Below, one piece after another: positions 33,349-42,203 of a stretch of DNA of 64,000 nucleotides. A model generated the notes under the pieces. The model was not told the origin of the DNA. It saw nothing but the letters and a program-made list of their open reading frames with translations, and did no database searches. A program made the translations under genes and the position numbers. The DNA comes from an uncultured Robinsoniella sp. (GTDB lineage: Bacteria; Bacillota; Clostridia; Lachnospirales; Lachnospiraceae), in the NCBI GenBank assembly GCA_900540475.1, contig UQGG01000009.1, forward strand, positions 62,001-126,000, in the 5' to 3' direction. Within the stretch, counting starts at the first letter, position 1; each line of letters begins with the position of its first letter.

Positions 33349-34356
33349 CTATTTTACGATAAAGCCGTCTTCATCCCATAAGTCATGCCAGTCGTTGGCA
33401 CCTTCCCATAAGAATACCTGACCTTTTACTAATCTGTTATTTCTCTCTAAAGTAGCGATGAGAGCCATTTCTTCCTCTGTTAAAGGATCTTCTGTTGTAA
33501 GTTTCAGATTGCTTACGTATTCCGCTTCATGAACAGAAAATGGAATCGGAATCTGTCCTCTTTGTACTGCCCATTTCAGAGCAATTACAGCCGGATGGCA
33601 ATTGTGAGCTTTTGCAATGGAAACCATTTCCGGTGTCTGGATATCTGCGATATCTTCCGGACACATATCTCTTTCCGGTCTTGTTGGGGAGCCGATGGGC
33701 ATAAATCCAATTGGCTGAATGTCATGTGCAACCAGGTAATCAAATAATTCCTGCTGCTGGAAACATGGATGCAGTTCCATTTCACATGCAACCGGTTTGA
33801 TTCTCAGTTTCGGAAGAACAGCTTCTAATTTTGGAATTGTCATATTGGAAATTCCAATACTTCTGATTAATCCCTTGTCTACCAATTCTTCACATCTCTG
33901 GTAAGTAGCCACAAATTCCTCTACGCTGAATGGTCTGGAATCCGGGTTACGGGAATCTACGTCACAGTGAGGTGCATGGTAATTCGGGAATGGCCAGTGA
34001 ATAAAGAATAAATCCACATATCCGCATTTCAGATCTTCAATACTTTTTTTGCAGGACTCTTCTACCCGCTTATGCATGTCGTTCCATACTTTTGTCATAA
34101 TGTAAAGTTCTTTACGTTCTACCACACCTTCGTCAAATGCATTCTGGAATACTTCACCAATCTGATCTTCATTGCCATAACATGCCGCACAGTCAAACAT
34201 ACGGTATCCGCAGCGGATTGCTCCAGCCACTGCAGCCGATACCTGCTCAGCAGAAAAGCGATCAGAACCGAAAGTTCCCATTCCGATGCAGGGAATTTCT
34301 TCACCTGTGTAAAGTTTTCTTTTTGGTACAATTGCCGGATTAATAAAATTGCTCAT
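33349..34356 (-). CDS. Aldo-keto reductase
   Basis: A 335-residue NAD(P)H-dependent oxidoreductase with the (beta/alpha)8 fold. The catalytic tetrad can be read: Asp in MFDCA, Tyr in CYGNE, Lys in MTKVWND and His in FIHWPF. It should reduce an aldose or keto sugar to a polyol, or work in reverse. A run of AGGAGG precedes the ATG. It lies between the FGGY kinase (114 bases upstream) and the KdgT-type permease, so its substrate is likely the sugar of that operon. Confidence 0.9.
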   Translation of the reverse strand: MSNFINPAIVPKRKLYTGEEIPCIGMGTFGSDRFSAEQVSAAVAGAIRCGYRMFDCAACYGNEDQIGEVFQNAFDEGVVERKELYIMTKVWNDMHKRVEESCKKSIEDLKCGYVDLFFIHWPFPNYHAPHCDVDSRNPDSRPFSVEEFVATYQRCEELVDKGLIRSIGISNMTIPKLEAVLPKLRIKPVACEMELHPCFQQQELFDYLVAHDIQPIGFMPIGSPTRPERDMCPEDIADIQTPEMVSIAKAHNCHPAVIALKWAVQRGQIPIPFSVHEAEYVSNLKLTTEDPLTEEEMALIATLERNNRLVKGQVFLWEGANDWHDLWDEDGFIVK

Positions 34357-34470
34357 GGTTGTTTCCTCCTATAATTATATTTTTTTAAATTTATTTAGTT
34401 ATCATTTCTCTGCTGATCTCTGAATGTAATATCAGCTTTTGTTGTTTCCTGTTTGTTATATCCTGATTCT

Positions 34471-35982
34471 TCACCCTTTTTTCATCAACCCTTTCAGGCT
34501 TTTATACAATTCCAGATATGTCTCATAATTTTTCTGGTAAAGGCGGTGTTTTTCCATATCCGGCTCATGCCGTCTGGTTAATTTTACAGTCATATGTACT
34601 GCTTCTTCAAAATCTTTGTAAACGCCTACACCAACTCCGGCGAGAATCACCGCACCTAATGTGGTCGCCGTATCAGAAGAAGGAACTACGATGGGCTTTC
34701 CTGTAATATCCGACTTGATCTGGGTCCACAGCAGTGAATTTGCGGAGCCTCCCATTGCCCTGAGTTCCTCAACTTTTGCACCGGTGTCCTCAGCTATATC
34801 CAGATTATGCTTTAATGAAAATGCAACTCCTTCCATCGCCGCTCTGACCATATGCCCCTTTGTCTTATTAAAATCCAGACCGTAATAAACGCCTTTTGCA
34901 TTTGGGTCCCAGATAGGGGAACGTTCCCCCGCCATATAAGGAAGGAATACCACACCATCGCTTCCCGGAGGCGTCTCCTGTGCAATTTCATTCAGTTGAT
35001 CCAGGGAAGATTTGCCCACTCTGTCCGCTATTTCCCGTTCATAGCCGGCAAACTCTTTTTCGAACCAGCGCATTACACCGCCGCCGCCCACGGTACCGCC
35101 CTGTAACAACCATTGTCCGGGGACCACGTGAGCTCCCATGATCAGACGGGGATCAGCTGCGTATTCCTCAATACAGATACTCATGCCCCCTGCCTGGCCC
35201 CCCTGTTCCTGGGTTTCACCAACATGGATGACACCTGCTCCAAGTGTTCCGCACGCAGCGTCCAGACCGCCTGCAACTACAGGGGTTCCCACTGCCAGCC
35301 CCGTCTTCTCTGCCGCCTTTGGGGTAACGGTTCCCACTACCTGATGGCTGGGAACCAATTCCGGCAGAAAACTTCTGGGAATGCCCATCTTTTCACACAT
35401 TTCATCATTCCAGCAGCCGTTTTTCATATCAAAACAATGTACTCCATAACCCTGTGACATATCATGGCTCAAGGCATCTGTCAAACGGTATGCAATAAAT
35501 GCATTTGACTGAAGTATCTTATCAATCTTTTCGTACATTTGTGGAAGATTCTCTTTATACCACAAGATTTTTGCCGTCGTATATGATGGCTGGAGTGAAT
35601 TTCCGGTAAGGGCGAAGATATTTTCTTCTCCGATTTCCCGGTTGATTCTGTCACAGATGTCCTGCGCCCTGGTATCCATCCATATGGGTGTATTTGCAAG
35701 CGCATTTCCTTCCTGATCAATTGGAATTGCAGACCAGCTCTGCCCGTCAATTCCCACTCCGGCAATCTCCTGTGCATCTATATGATTTTTTTCCAACAAT
35801 GTTTTTATCGTCTCACATACAGCAGTCCACCACTCATCGGGATTTTGCTCCGCCCAGCCGGGCTGTGGATAATAGACGGGATAATCGCCGGTACCTGCTG
35901 CAATTACCGTGCCATTTTTTTCAAACACTGCAATCTTGCAGGCACTCGTACCGATATCGATTCCCAATAATAATTGTCCCAT
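34471..35982 (-). CDS. FGGY-family carbohydrate kinase, xylulokinase-like
   Basis: A 503-residue sugar kinase with both FGGY domains. The first phosphate loop reads LLGIDIGTSACKIAVFEKNG; the substrate region includes GVGIDGQSWSA and WMDTRAQ, and the C-terminal domain GAMGGSANSLLWTQIKSDI. It uses ATP to phosphorylate a ketose or polyol, xylulose being the commonest substrate of this branch. The frame opens at 36054, but AAGGAGG stands eight bases before the ATG at 35982. It is the first gene of the operon with aldo-keto reductase, KdgT-type permease and FucU, and is divergent from the AraC regulator. Confidence 0.88.
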   Translation of the reverse strand: MGQLLLGIDIGTSACKIAVFEKNGTVIAAGTGDYPVYYPQPGWAEQNPDEWWTAVCETIKTLLEKNHIDAQEIAGVGIDGQSWSAIPIDQEGNALANTPIWMDTRAQDICDRINREIGEENIFALTGNSLQPSYTTAKILWYKENLPQMYEKIDKILQSNAFIAYRLTDALSHDMSQGYGVHCFDMKNGCWNDEMCEKMGIPRSFLPELVPSHQVVGTVTPKAAEKTGLAVGTPVVAGGLDAACGTLGAGVIHVGETQEQGGQAGGMSICIEEYAADPRLIMGAHVVPGQWLLQGGTVGGGGVMRWFEKEFAGYEREIADRVGKSSLDQLNEIAQETPPGSDGVVFLPYMAGERSPIWDPNAKGVYYGLDFNKTKGHMVRAAMEGVAFSLKHNLDIAEDTGAKVEELRAMGGSANSLLWTQIKSDITGKPIVVPSSDTATTLGAVILAGVGVGVYKDFEEAVHMTVKLTRRHEPDMEKHRLYQKNYETYLELYKSLKGLMKKG

Positions 35983-36088
35983 ACATGACCTCCTTGCGGC
36001 TGTCTGCGCCGCTTTTCCTGGTACAGCACTGTACCGATATTTCATTTCATGCAATTCTTATCAAATACCATTGATTGCCTTTTCTTAT

Positions 36089-36116
36089 ATTATAGATTTT
36101 TCAGCCACAAATACAA
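36089..36116 (-). promoter_or_regulatory. Promoter of the FGGY kinase operon
   Basis: On the minus strand TTGTAT (plus 36111-36116) and TATAAT (plus 36089-36094) with a 16-base spacer. The weak -35 suits an activated promoter. Confidence 0.45.
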
Positions 36117-36167
36117 GAGATTAAATTGACAGAACAAACCAATAAATGTCGCATTATCGAATATTTC

Positions 36168-36196
36168 TTGACTTTAAAATTTGTTACTGGTACTAT
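36168..36196 (+). promoter_or_regulatory. Promoter of the AraC regulator gene
   Basis: TTGACT at 36168-36173 and TACTAT at 36191-36196 with a 17-base spacer, about 35 bases before the ATG. Confidence 0.5.
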
Positions 36197-36231
36197 GAAC
36201 GAAAAAGAAGTTATCAAGGTGGGAAATCATT

Positions 36232-37116
36232 ATGCGAACGGTATATACGGATTTAAATATTAAATTTTCTATAGAAGACACTACCTTCCATGTGCTGAAT
36301 ATTGTATTTGAGCGTTTTTTGCGTTCCATGCCGAAGCACAGCCATGGGAGCAACAGCTACGAACTGCACTATATCCCTTATGGACACGGAAAAGTAAATA
36401 TTGATAACACCCTCTATGACGTTGAGCCAAACACCCTGTATATGACTGGTCCCCACGTGGAACATGAGCAGATTCCCATTAAAGACGATCCGATGACCGA
36501 ATACTGCATTTACTTTAAAATAAACAAAGCGTCCACTTTCGCCGTATCTATGGGAAATGCGGATTCTATCACGGAGCAGTTTCAAAAAACGAAGTTCTGG
36601 TTCGGAAAAGACTCACAGGACATCTATCACCTGATGCAGCAGATATTTTATGAGTTGGAAAATAAGTATACCGGTTATATCACTCAGGTGGAAACACTGC
36701 TTCAGCAATGCATCGTTAAAGTGGTACGAAACTACGAAAACAAAAAAGAATCCAGGGCACACTTTTCTCCCTCCAATCTGGTAGACAGCAAATATCTCAT
36801 TGTGGAAGAATGCTTCTTATATGACTATGAATCCATAACTCTTGAAAATCTCGCAGTCCGCCTGGGACTCAGCACCAGACAGACGGAACGGTTTTTAAAA
36901 GATTATTACGGCAAAACATTTTCCCAGAAAAAAAGTGAAGCCAAGATGTCTATGGCTAAGATCCTGTTATCGGACGAATCCCTGCTTATTTCAGAGGTTG
37001 CCAACCGGTTAAATTATTCCTCCGTGGAACATTTTTCCTATGCTTTTAAACTATTTTATGGGATAACGGCGAGGCAGTATCGGAAAAACCATGCAGAAAA
37101 TTACCAGAAAAAATAA
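36232..37116 (+). CDS. AraC family regulator with cupin sensor domain
   Basis: A 294-residue one-component regulator. Residues about 25-95 form a cupin-like sugar-binding barrel (MPKHSHGSNSYELHYIPYG, then NTLYMTGPHVEHEQIP). The C-terminal 100 residues are the double helix-turn-helix, with LENLAVRLGLSTRQTERFLK and ISEVANRLNYSSVEHFSYAF. It is divergent from the kinase-reductase-permease-mutarotase operon and most likely activates it when a sugar binds. Its own promoter and that of the operon share a gap of about 250 bases. Confidence 0.9.
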   Translation: MRTVYTDLNIKFSIEDTTFHVLNIVFERFLRSMPKHSHGSNSYELHYIPYGHGKVNIDNTLYDVEPNTLYMTGPHVEHEQIPIKDDPMTEYCIYFKINKASTFAVSMGNADSITEQFQKTKFWFGKDSQDIYHLMQQIFYELENKYTGYITQVETLLQQCIVKVVRNYENKKESRAHFSPSNLVDSKYLIVEECFLYDYESITLENLAVRLGLSTRQTERFLKDYYGKTFSQKKSEAKMSMAKILLSDESLLISEVANRLNYSSVEHFSYAFKLFYGITARQYRKNHAENYQKK

Positions 37117-37229
37117 CCTTTCCAAGCTGGTGTTTGCTGTTAATGAGTAAAATTCCTGCAATATGATTTGCAAATTATTTATTTGCAAGAAAATTTTGTA
37201 AAAAACAAGATGCACTAAAATTAATTCGG

Positions 37230-37238
37230 TGCTATAAT
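37230..37238 (+). promoter_or_regulatory. Extended -10 promoter of the EAL-protein gene
   Basis: TGCTATAAT at 37230-37238, about 47 bases before the ATG at 37285. A TTGCAAAT/ATTTGCAA hairpin lies a little upstream, near 37168-37186, after the AraC gene. Confidence 0.45.
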
Positions 37239-37284
37239 ACTTCTATCAAATACTAATTTAAAGTGAAATTGCAGGTTAATATAT

Positions 37285-39495
37285 ATGAAGAAAACGAAAT
37301 TACTTAATTACGCTCCACGATTAATACTCATTATCTTATTATTTATATCTGTAATATTTTTAATGAATACTGTCCAAAATTTGCTGAATTCTGATGTTAA
37401 AATTAATCTGACCGAGATAGTAACACAAAATAAAGATGTTATTACCAGTAAGCTTAATATGGAGGTAAATGATCTGGATTCCACCGCAACCCAGATTGCG
37501 AATATTCTAAGCACTGGAAATACCATTGACAATGACAGTATTTACAAAGCTTTTTTAGCGAGCATCGCCAATAATGAAGATAACAACATGTTTGTAGCGG
37601 GAACAGACGGAACTGCATATTTTAGAGACGGTAATACGCTGGATATTTCAGGCCGGCAGTATTACAAGTTAGCTATGCAGAATCTGCACAATATATCTGA
37701 CCGCCTGGTATCCAGACATGACGGGGAAGAAATCTTTGTAATCAGTGTTGCGCTGAAGTGTAACGGAGAAATAATTGGTACGGTGCAGAAATTTTTTACA
37801 CCGGAGGAAATGTATGATATATGCTCCATTTCTTTATTTTCAGAAGAAGGATATATGTATATCATAAATAAAGAAGGTTACATATTAGTCAGTTCCAGAC
37901 AGGAGACATACAGCCAGGAAAATGAAAATTATTTGAGGATGATTTACGCCCAGGGCAATGAGAATGAATCCATCCAGCTGCAAAATGATATCCAGAATCA
38001 GCAGTCCGGTTTTATGGAAACTACGGTAGATGGGAAGAAGATATTTTCCGCTTATACACCGATCGAGGACATACATGACTGGTATCTGATATCAAGCGTT
38101 TCAACAGAAGCGGTATCTCCCAATGCTAACATCGTGATAAAGATGTTCTATCTGATCCTTTCTGTTGTAGTTATTATATTTGGATTAAGTCTTTTCTTTT
38201 TCCTCTCTTATAAAAACAAACAGAAATCACATTTGGAACAGATTGCTTTTGTTGACAGTGTCACCCAGGGAAATACCTTTACTAAATTTACAGTAGACCT
38301 GAAGGACGCACTTCGGGAGCATATCGACAAACAGCTCTATCTGCTGAAATTTGATATTGATAACTTTAAATATGTCAATAATTTTTATGGATTTGACGTA
38401 GGTGACCGCATGCTATTCCAGATCAACAAAACCATCGAAAGCAAACTGCTGCCCGGCGAGCGCATTGCCCGTATATCCGGTGACCACTTTGTAATACTGC
38501 TTGAAGATGTGTCGGAACAGCGTCTGGAGAATCTTCTTGATTTTCCGGAAAATGAAGAAGAGATTACGATTTACATAACAGCCGGAATTTATGCCATTAC
38601 GGATCGAAATGAAAGCATTAACCTGATGGTGGATAAGGCGAGCACTGCCGCCCAGACCGCAAAGGGGTCGCTTGATAAAAAGGTCATCTACTATTCGGAA
38701 AATTTTGACCAGCAGATGATCCGCAACGAACAGATGAAACGGTCCATCAAGCAGGCATTCAGCAACCACGAGATGATTCCTTTCTTTCAGCCAAAGGTTG
38801 ATATTCTGACCGGCAGGCTGGTCGGGGCAGAGGCTCTGGCACGCTGGTTAAAAGACGGAAATTTAATCCCACCTTTTGAATTTATTCCTTTATGTGAAAA
38901 AACGGGATTGATTATGGAATTGGACATGGCTATATTTGAACAGACGCTGCATTTTATCAAAAAGCATTTAGATCAGGGTATTCATTGTGTTCCTATCTCC
39001 GTAAACTTTTCCAGGCTGCACTTAGTAGACAGTCACTTCCTGGAAAAAATCGTAGATAAAATCCATGAATACGGGATACCGGCTAATCTCATTGAAGTGG
39101 AGCTGACAGAAAGCGCCATTTTTGATAATTACGAAGTTATTTCCAGGTTTATAGACCAGTTACATACGGAAGGTTTCCTCATTTCCATGGATGATTTTGG
39201 CTCCGGTTATTCATCCCTGAATATGCTGAAGGATATTTCCATTGATACGCTGAAGATTGATAAGGATTTCTTAAATAAAACAACGAATAGTGAACGCCAG
39301 CGGATCATCTTCTCTGCTGTGGCACAAATGGCAAATCAATTAAAGATAAATGTTGTAGTTGAGGGTGTGGAAACACTGGAAAATGTTTCTCTTATGAAAG
39401 AAGTGGGATGCTTTGTCGCCCAGGGATATTACTATTCAAAACCAGTAGATGAAAGTACATTTGATAAAATGTATCGGGAGGGGTTCCTATGTTAA
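37285..39495 (+). CDS. Membrane c-di-GMP phosphodiesterase (Cache-degenerate GGDEF-EAL)
   Basis: A 736-residue signalling protein. A first helix at about 13-30, an extracellular Cache-type sensor to about 285, and a second helix near 288-310. A GGDEF-type domain follows, whose signature is SGDHF near residue 397, so it is not expected to make c-di-GMP. The EAL domain from about 490 looks active: EALAR, SVNFS, ELTES, DDFGSGYSSL, the lysine in LKIDKDF, and VEGVET ... AQGYYYSKP. It should hydrolyse c-di-GMP, perhaps tuned by GTP on the dead GGDEF domain. It overlaps the next gene, a sugar-binding lipoprotein, by seven bases, which suggests that lipoprotein feeds its sensor. Confidence 0.9.
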   Translation: MKKTKLLNYAPRLILIILLFISVIFLMNTVQNLLNSDVKINLTEIVTQNKDVITSKLNMEVNDLDSTATQIANILSTGNTIDNDSIYKAFLASIANNEDNNMFVAGTDGTAYFRDGNTLDISGRQYYKLAMQNLHNISDRLVSRHDGEEIFVISVALKCNGEIIGTVQKFFTPEEMYDICSISLFSEEGYMYIINKEGYILVSSRQETYSQENENYLRMIYAQGNENESIQLQNDIQNQQSGFMETTVDGKKIFSAYTPIEDIHDWYLISSVSTEAVSPNANIVIKMFYLILSVVVIIFGLSLFFFLSYKNKQKSHLEQIAFVDSVTQGNTFTKFTVDLKDALREHIDKQLYLLKFDIDNFKYVNNFYGFDVGDRMLFQINKTIESKLLPGERIARISGDHFVILLEDVSEQRLENLLDFPENEEEITIYITAGIYAITDRNESINLMVDKASTAAQTAKGSLDKKVIYYSENFDQQMIRNEQMKRSIKQAFSNHEMIPFFQPKVDILTGRLVGAEALARWLKDGNLIPPFEFIPLCEKTGLIMELDMAIFEQTLHFIKKHLDQGIHCVPISVNFSRLHLVDSHFLEKIVDKIHEYGIPANLIEVELTESAIFDNYEVISRFIDQLHTEGFLISMDDFGSGYSSLNMLKDISIDTLKIDKDFLNKTTNSERQRIIFSAVAQMANQLKINVVVEGVETLENVSLMKEVGCFVAQGYYYSKPVDESTFDKMYREGFLC

Positions 39496-40499
39496 AAAAG
39501 GTTCTGTATTTTTTGTGTGCAGCAAGTCTGTCTCTAAGCTTAGCAGGATGTAATCAGTCTGACAAAGAAGTGAAAATCGGCGTTTCTTTCGGCGTTGGCC
39601 AGGCGTCCAGATGGGTACAGGAAAAAGGTTATATGGAAGAACAGGCGAAAGAGCTTGGTGTTCCCATTGAAGTCCGTCTGAATACAACCGATGAGCCGAA
39701 AACCCAGACAGAAGACTGTATTGAAATGATTGACAGCGGTATTGATGTCTTAATTCTCACTCCAAGGGATGTTAATAATGTAAAAGAAATACTGGATTAC
39801 GCCAAAGAAAAAAAAGTAAAAGTCGTCAATTATGCCCGGGTAGCCTTAGGGGAAGAGATTGATTTATTTGTGGGATATGACTGCGGCAAAATCGGACAGA
39901 CCTTAGGCCAGTACCTTGCTGAAACGGTGGATCATGGAGACTACATCATACTGGAAGGAGACCTTGGCGATCACAATGCGGTTCTTCTGTACGAAGGGGC
40001 AATGCGGTACATTTCTCCACTGGGAAATGATATCAATATTATTCTGGATAAAGATGTCCCGGGCTGGTCAGCTGATGAAGCCAAGAAAATGGTTGTGGAA
40101 GCGATTCAGGCAAACGGAAACAAAGTGGATGCTATCCTGGCACCAAATGATAAAATCGCAGGCGCCTGTGCCGAGGCACTGAAAGAATTAAATATTACAG
40201 ATCCCGTCCCCATCACCGGTATGGATGCTGAGCTTGATGCAGTTAAGAGAATTGCAGCCGGTGAACAGGATGTTACCATTTACATGGATTTGAAGGAATT
40301 AGCCAGCACTGCAGTCAATGAAGCTTATCACCTGGCAAAGGGTGAAAAGGTAAACGTAAATGCGAAATTTGACAATGATTACGAGGAGGGTGTAGAAGCC
40401 AATCTGATTACCGGTAAACTGATTACTGCAAAAAACATTGATAAGATCTTAATTGAAAGCGGTTATTTTACGAAAGAAGAAATTTATGGAAGTGAATAA
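39489..40499 (+). CDS. Orphan periplasmic-type sugar-binding lipoprotein, XylF-like
   Basis: A 336-residue type I periplasmic-binding protein with lipoprotein signal (LYFLCAASLSLSLAGC). The two lobes are clear: KIGVSFGVGQASRW, DVLILTPRDVNNVKEIL, ILAPNDKIAGACAEAL. The segment VPITGMDAELDAVKRIAAGE closely follows D-xylose-binding proteins. The start lies inside the last codons of the EAL gene, after GGGAGGGG. No permease or ATPase accompanies it, so it probably acts as the sugar receptor for the EAL protein and not in transport. A terminator follows at once. Confidence 0.85.
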   Translation: MLKKVLYFLCAASLSLSLAGCNQSDKEVKIGVSFGVGQASRWVQEKGYMEEQAKELGVPIEVRLNTTDEPKTQTEDCIEMIDSGIDVLILTPRDVNNVKEILDYAKEKKVKVVNYARVALGEEIDLFVGYDCGKIGQTLGQYLAETVDHGDYIILEGDLGDHNAVLLYEGAMRYISPLGNDINIILDKDVPGWSADEAKKMVVEAIQANGNKVDAILAPNDKIAGACAEALKELNITDPVPITGMDAELDAVKRIAAGEQDVTIYMDLKELASTAVNEAYHLAKGEKVNVNAKFDNDYEEGVEANLITGKLITAKNIDKILIESGYFTKEEIYGSE

Positions 40500-40511
40500 C
40501 AGTTGAAATTG

Positions 40512-40538
40512 AGGAGTCCTGGTTGAGGACTCCTTTTT
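40512..40538 (+). terminator. Terminator after the sugar-binding lipoprotein gene
   Basis: AGGAGTCCT at 40512-40520 and AGGACTCCT at 40526-40534 form a perfect nine-pair stem with a five-base loop, followed by TTTT. Confidence 0.85.
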
Positions 40539-40555
40539 CATCAATATTAACCATC

Positions 40556-41299
40556 TTATGGAATCCGCTCACAAAACACCGCATACCTCTGCAGGTTAAA
40601 GCCGTAGGGATGGCAGGTAAGCAGCGTTACCAGGTCTCTTCCCTTTTGTATCAGGATATCCTGAATGTCGGTAGGTTTCAGAACTTTAATTTCCACAACC
40701 TTATAAACCAGGGTTTCTCTGAAATTTTTAATGATTACCTCATCCCCCTGCTCCAGTTTTTCGATGTCCCGGAACATAGCCGCTCTGCTGTACCCGCGAT
40801 GAGCGGCTATTACTGCATTTGAGTTTATCCCGCCCACAGGCAGTGAAGTCTGGGTAAGATGCGCCGCTCCTTTCGCCATATTTTCATTGGTTGCGCCCAG
40901 ATAAATGGGAAGTTCAATATCCATTTTCGGTATTTTTAAGCTTCCGATCATGTCTTCATCGAATCCCCATTCCTTCAGACTGAATCCGATCTGCTCATAG
41001 GAAAAGGGATCCACCAGGTCTTTTTGGCCTGATCGAAACAAGTCTCGATTGTAGGCTAATATCTTTTCATAAAGTTCATCGAAATATGATCCTGGAACGA
41101 CTGTACCGGATACATCTGTTTTCACTTCTTTTTTCACTTCTTTTTTCATCTTGTCTACTTTGTGGTCAAATGCTTCTAACACTTTCTTAACCTCCCGGAC
41201 ATATACTTGCTGGGAAACGTAAGGATAGAGCAATAATCCCAGACCGACAGCCAAAGAAACCACAGCCAGACTGATCAGAATTTTTTTCTTTAAGATCAT
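40556..41299 (-). CDS. Class C (pilus) sortase, second copy
   Basis: A 247-residue transpeptidase anchored by an N-terminal helix (ILISLAVVSLAVGLGLLLYP). The catalytic His lies in IAAHRGYS near residue 167, Cys in LLTCHPYGFN near 228, and Arg follows in QRYAV. A lid-like DPF (VDPFSYE) sits in front, as in pilus sortases. Unlike its neighbour it lacks a C-terminal helix. The frame opens at 41377, but GGAAGGGAG before the ATG at 41299 and the position of the helix favour this start. It overlaps the other sortase gene by four bases (ATGA) and is the last gene of the pilus island. Confidence 0.9.
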   Translation of the reverse strand: MILKKKILISLAVVSLAVGLGLLLYPYVSQQVYVREVKKVLEAFDHKVDKMKKEVKKEVKTDVSGTVVPGSYFDELYEKILAYNRDLFRSGQKDLVDPFSYEQIGFSLKEWGFDEDMIGSLKIPKMDIELPIYLGATNENMAKGAAHLTQTSLPVGGINSNAVIAAHRGYSRAAMFRDIEKLEQGDEVIIKNFRETLVYKVVEIKVLKPTDIQDILIQKGRDLVTLLTCHPYGFNLQRYAVFCERIP

Positions 41300-42132
41300 T
41301 TCTCCCTTCCTTTCTTTCTCTTTCCCAGAATCACGATAACTATAATAAGAAGGATCACTACTGCTGTTGTAATGCAAGTGATCAAAAGCGTCTGTTCCTC
41401 CCGGGTCAGCTTTCTTTCTGTGTCAGCCACTGCCTGCTTTTCCTGCCATGCATGGTATTCTGTTCTTTTGCCCCGCACCAGAAGCCTGTGGCTGTTAACC
41501 CCATAGGGGGTGCATGTTACCAGCGTTACGTAATCTTCTCCCGCCACCGGTTTTAGATCATCTGTATGCTCCGGTTCCACAACCTTTATCTGGTCAACCC
41601 GGTAAGCCAGAACACGATCCAGAATATGCAGATAGAACAGATTTCCCTCTTTTAGTTCGGTCAGATCGGTAAACAATTTTGCGGTTGCCAGACCGGTATG
41701 CCCGGTAAAAACAGCATGTGTCCCAGCACCACCCACAGGCAGCGAAGTTCCCTCCAGATGCCCCACGCCTTTTTTTAATGTGGATTCTCCGGTGCCATGA
41801 TAGATCGCCAGATTTACCTGGATATCCGGGATATCAATATAGCCCATGATTCCATTCACATTTAATACTTCTTTGTAATTGTCCTGGAGTACCATTCCGC
41901 TTCCTTCCAGAAACGGATCCCTCAGTACATTTCCACTCAGGCTTTCATTATATTCTTCTGCTTTTTTCCATTCTTCTTCCATTTTACCGCCGTCCGCATT
42001 TTTCACCTGTTCTTCAAAATTCTGTATGGCATAAGACTGATTTCGCTCCATTAGAAAGTTACTGACATGGGGATACAGGAAGAATCCCAGACCCAGCAGT
42101 AATAAAAGCACGATTGAAATTATTCTCTTCAT
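41296..42132 (-). CDS. Class C (pilus) sortase, first copy
   Basis: A 278-residue sortase with helices at both ends, the class C layout. Catalytic His in FTGHTGLA near residue 143, Cys in LVTCTPYGVNSHRLLVRG near 207 with the Arg, and a lid motif RDPFLEG before the fold. It joins pilin subunits by linking the threonine of a cleaved LPxTG-type motif to the lysine of the pilin YPKN motif. It lies 71 bases after the pilin genes. Confidence 0.93.
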   Translation of the reverse strand: MKRIISIVLLLLLGLGFFLYPHVSNFLMERNQSYAIQNFEEQVKNADGGKMEEEWKKAEEYNESLSGNVLRDPFLEGSGMVLQDNYKEVLNVNGIMGYIDIPDIQVNLAIYHGTGESTLKKGVGHLEGTSLPVGGAGTHAVFTGHTGLATAKLFTDLTELKEGNLFYLHILDRVLAYRVDQIKVVEPEHTDDLKPVAGEDYVTLVTCTPYGVNSHRLLVRGKRTEYHAWQEKQAVADTERKLTREEQTLLITCITTAVVILLIIVIVILGKRKKGREK

Positions 42133-42203
42133 ATATACTCCCGTGTTCCATACAAGAAAAGAGGGAAGCTTTCCTCCCCCCTTTCGCTTATACTGCTCCT
42201 GTA

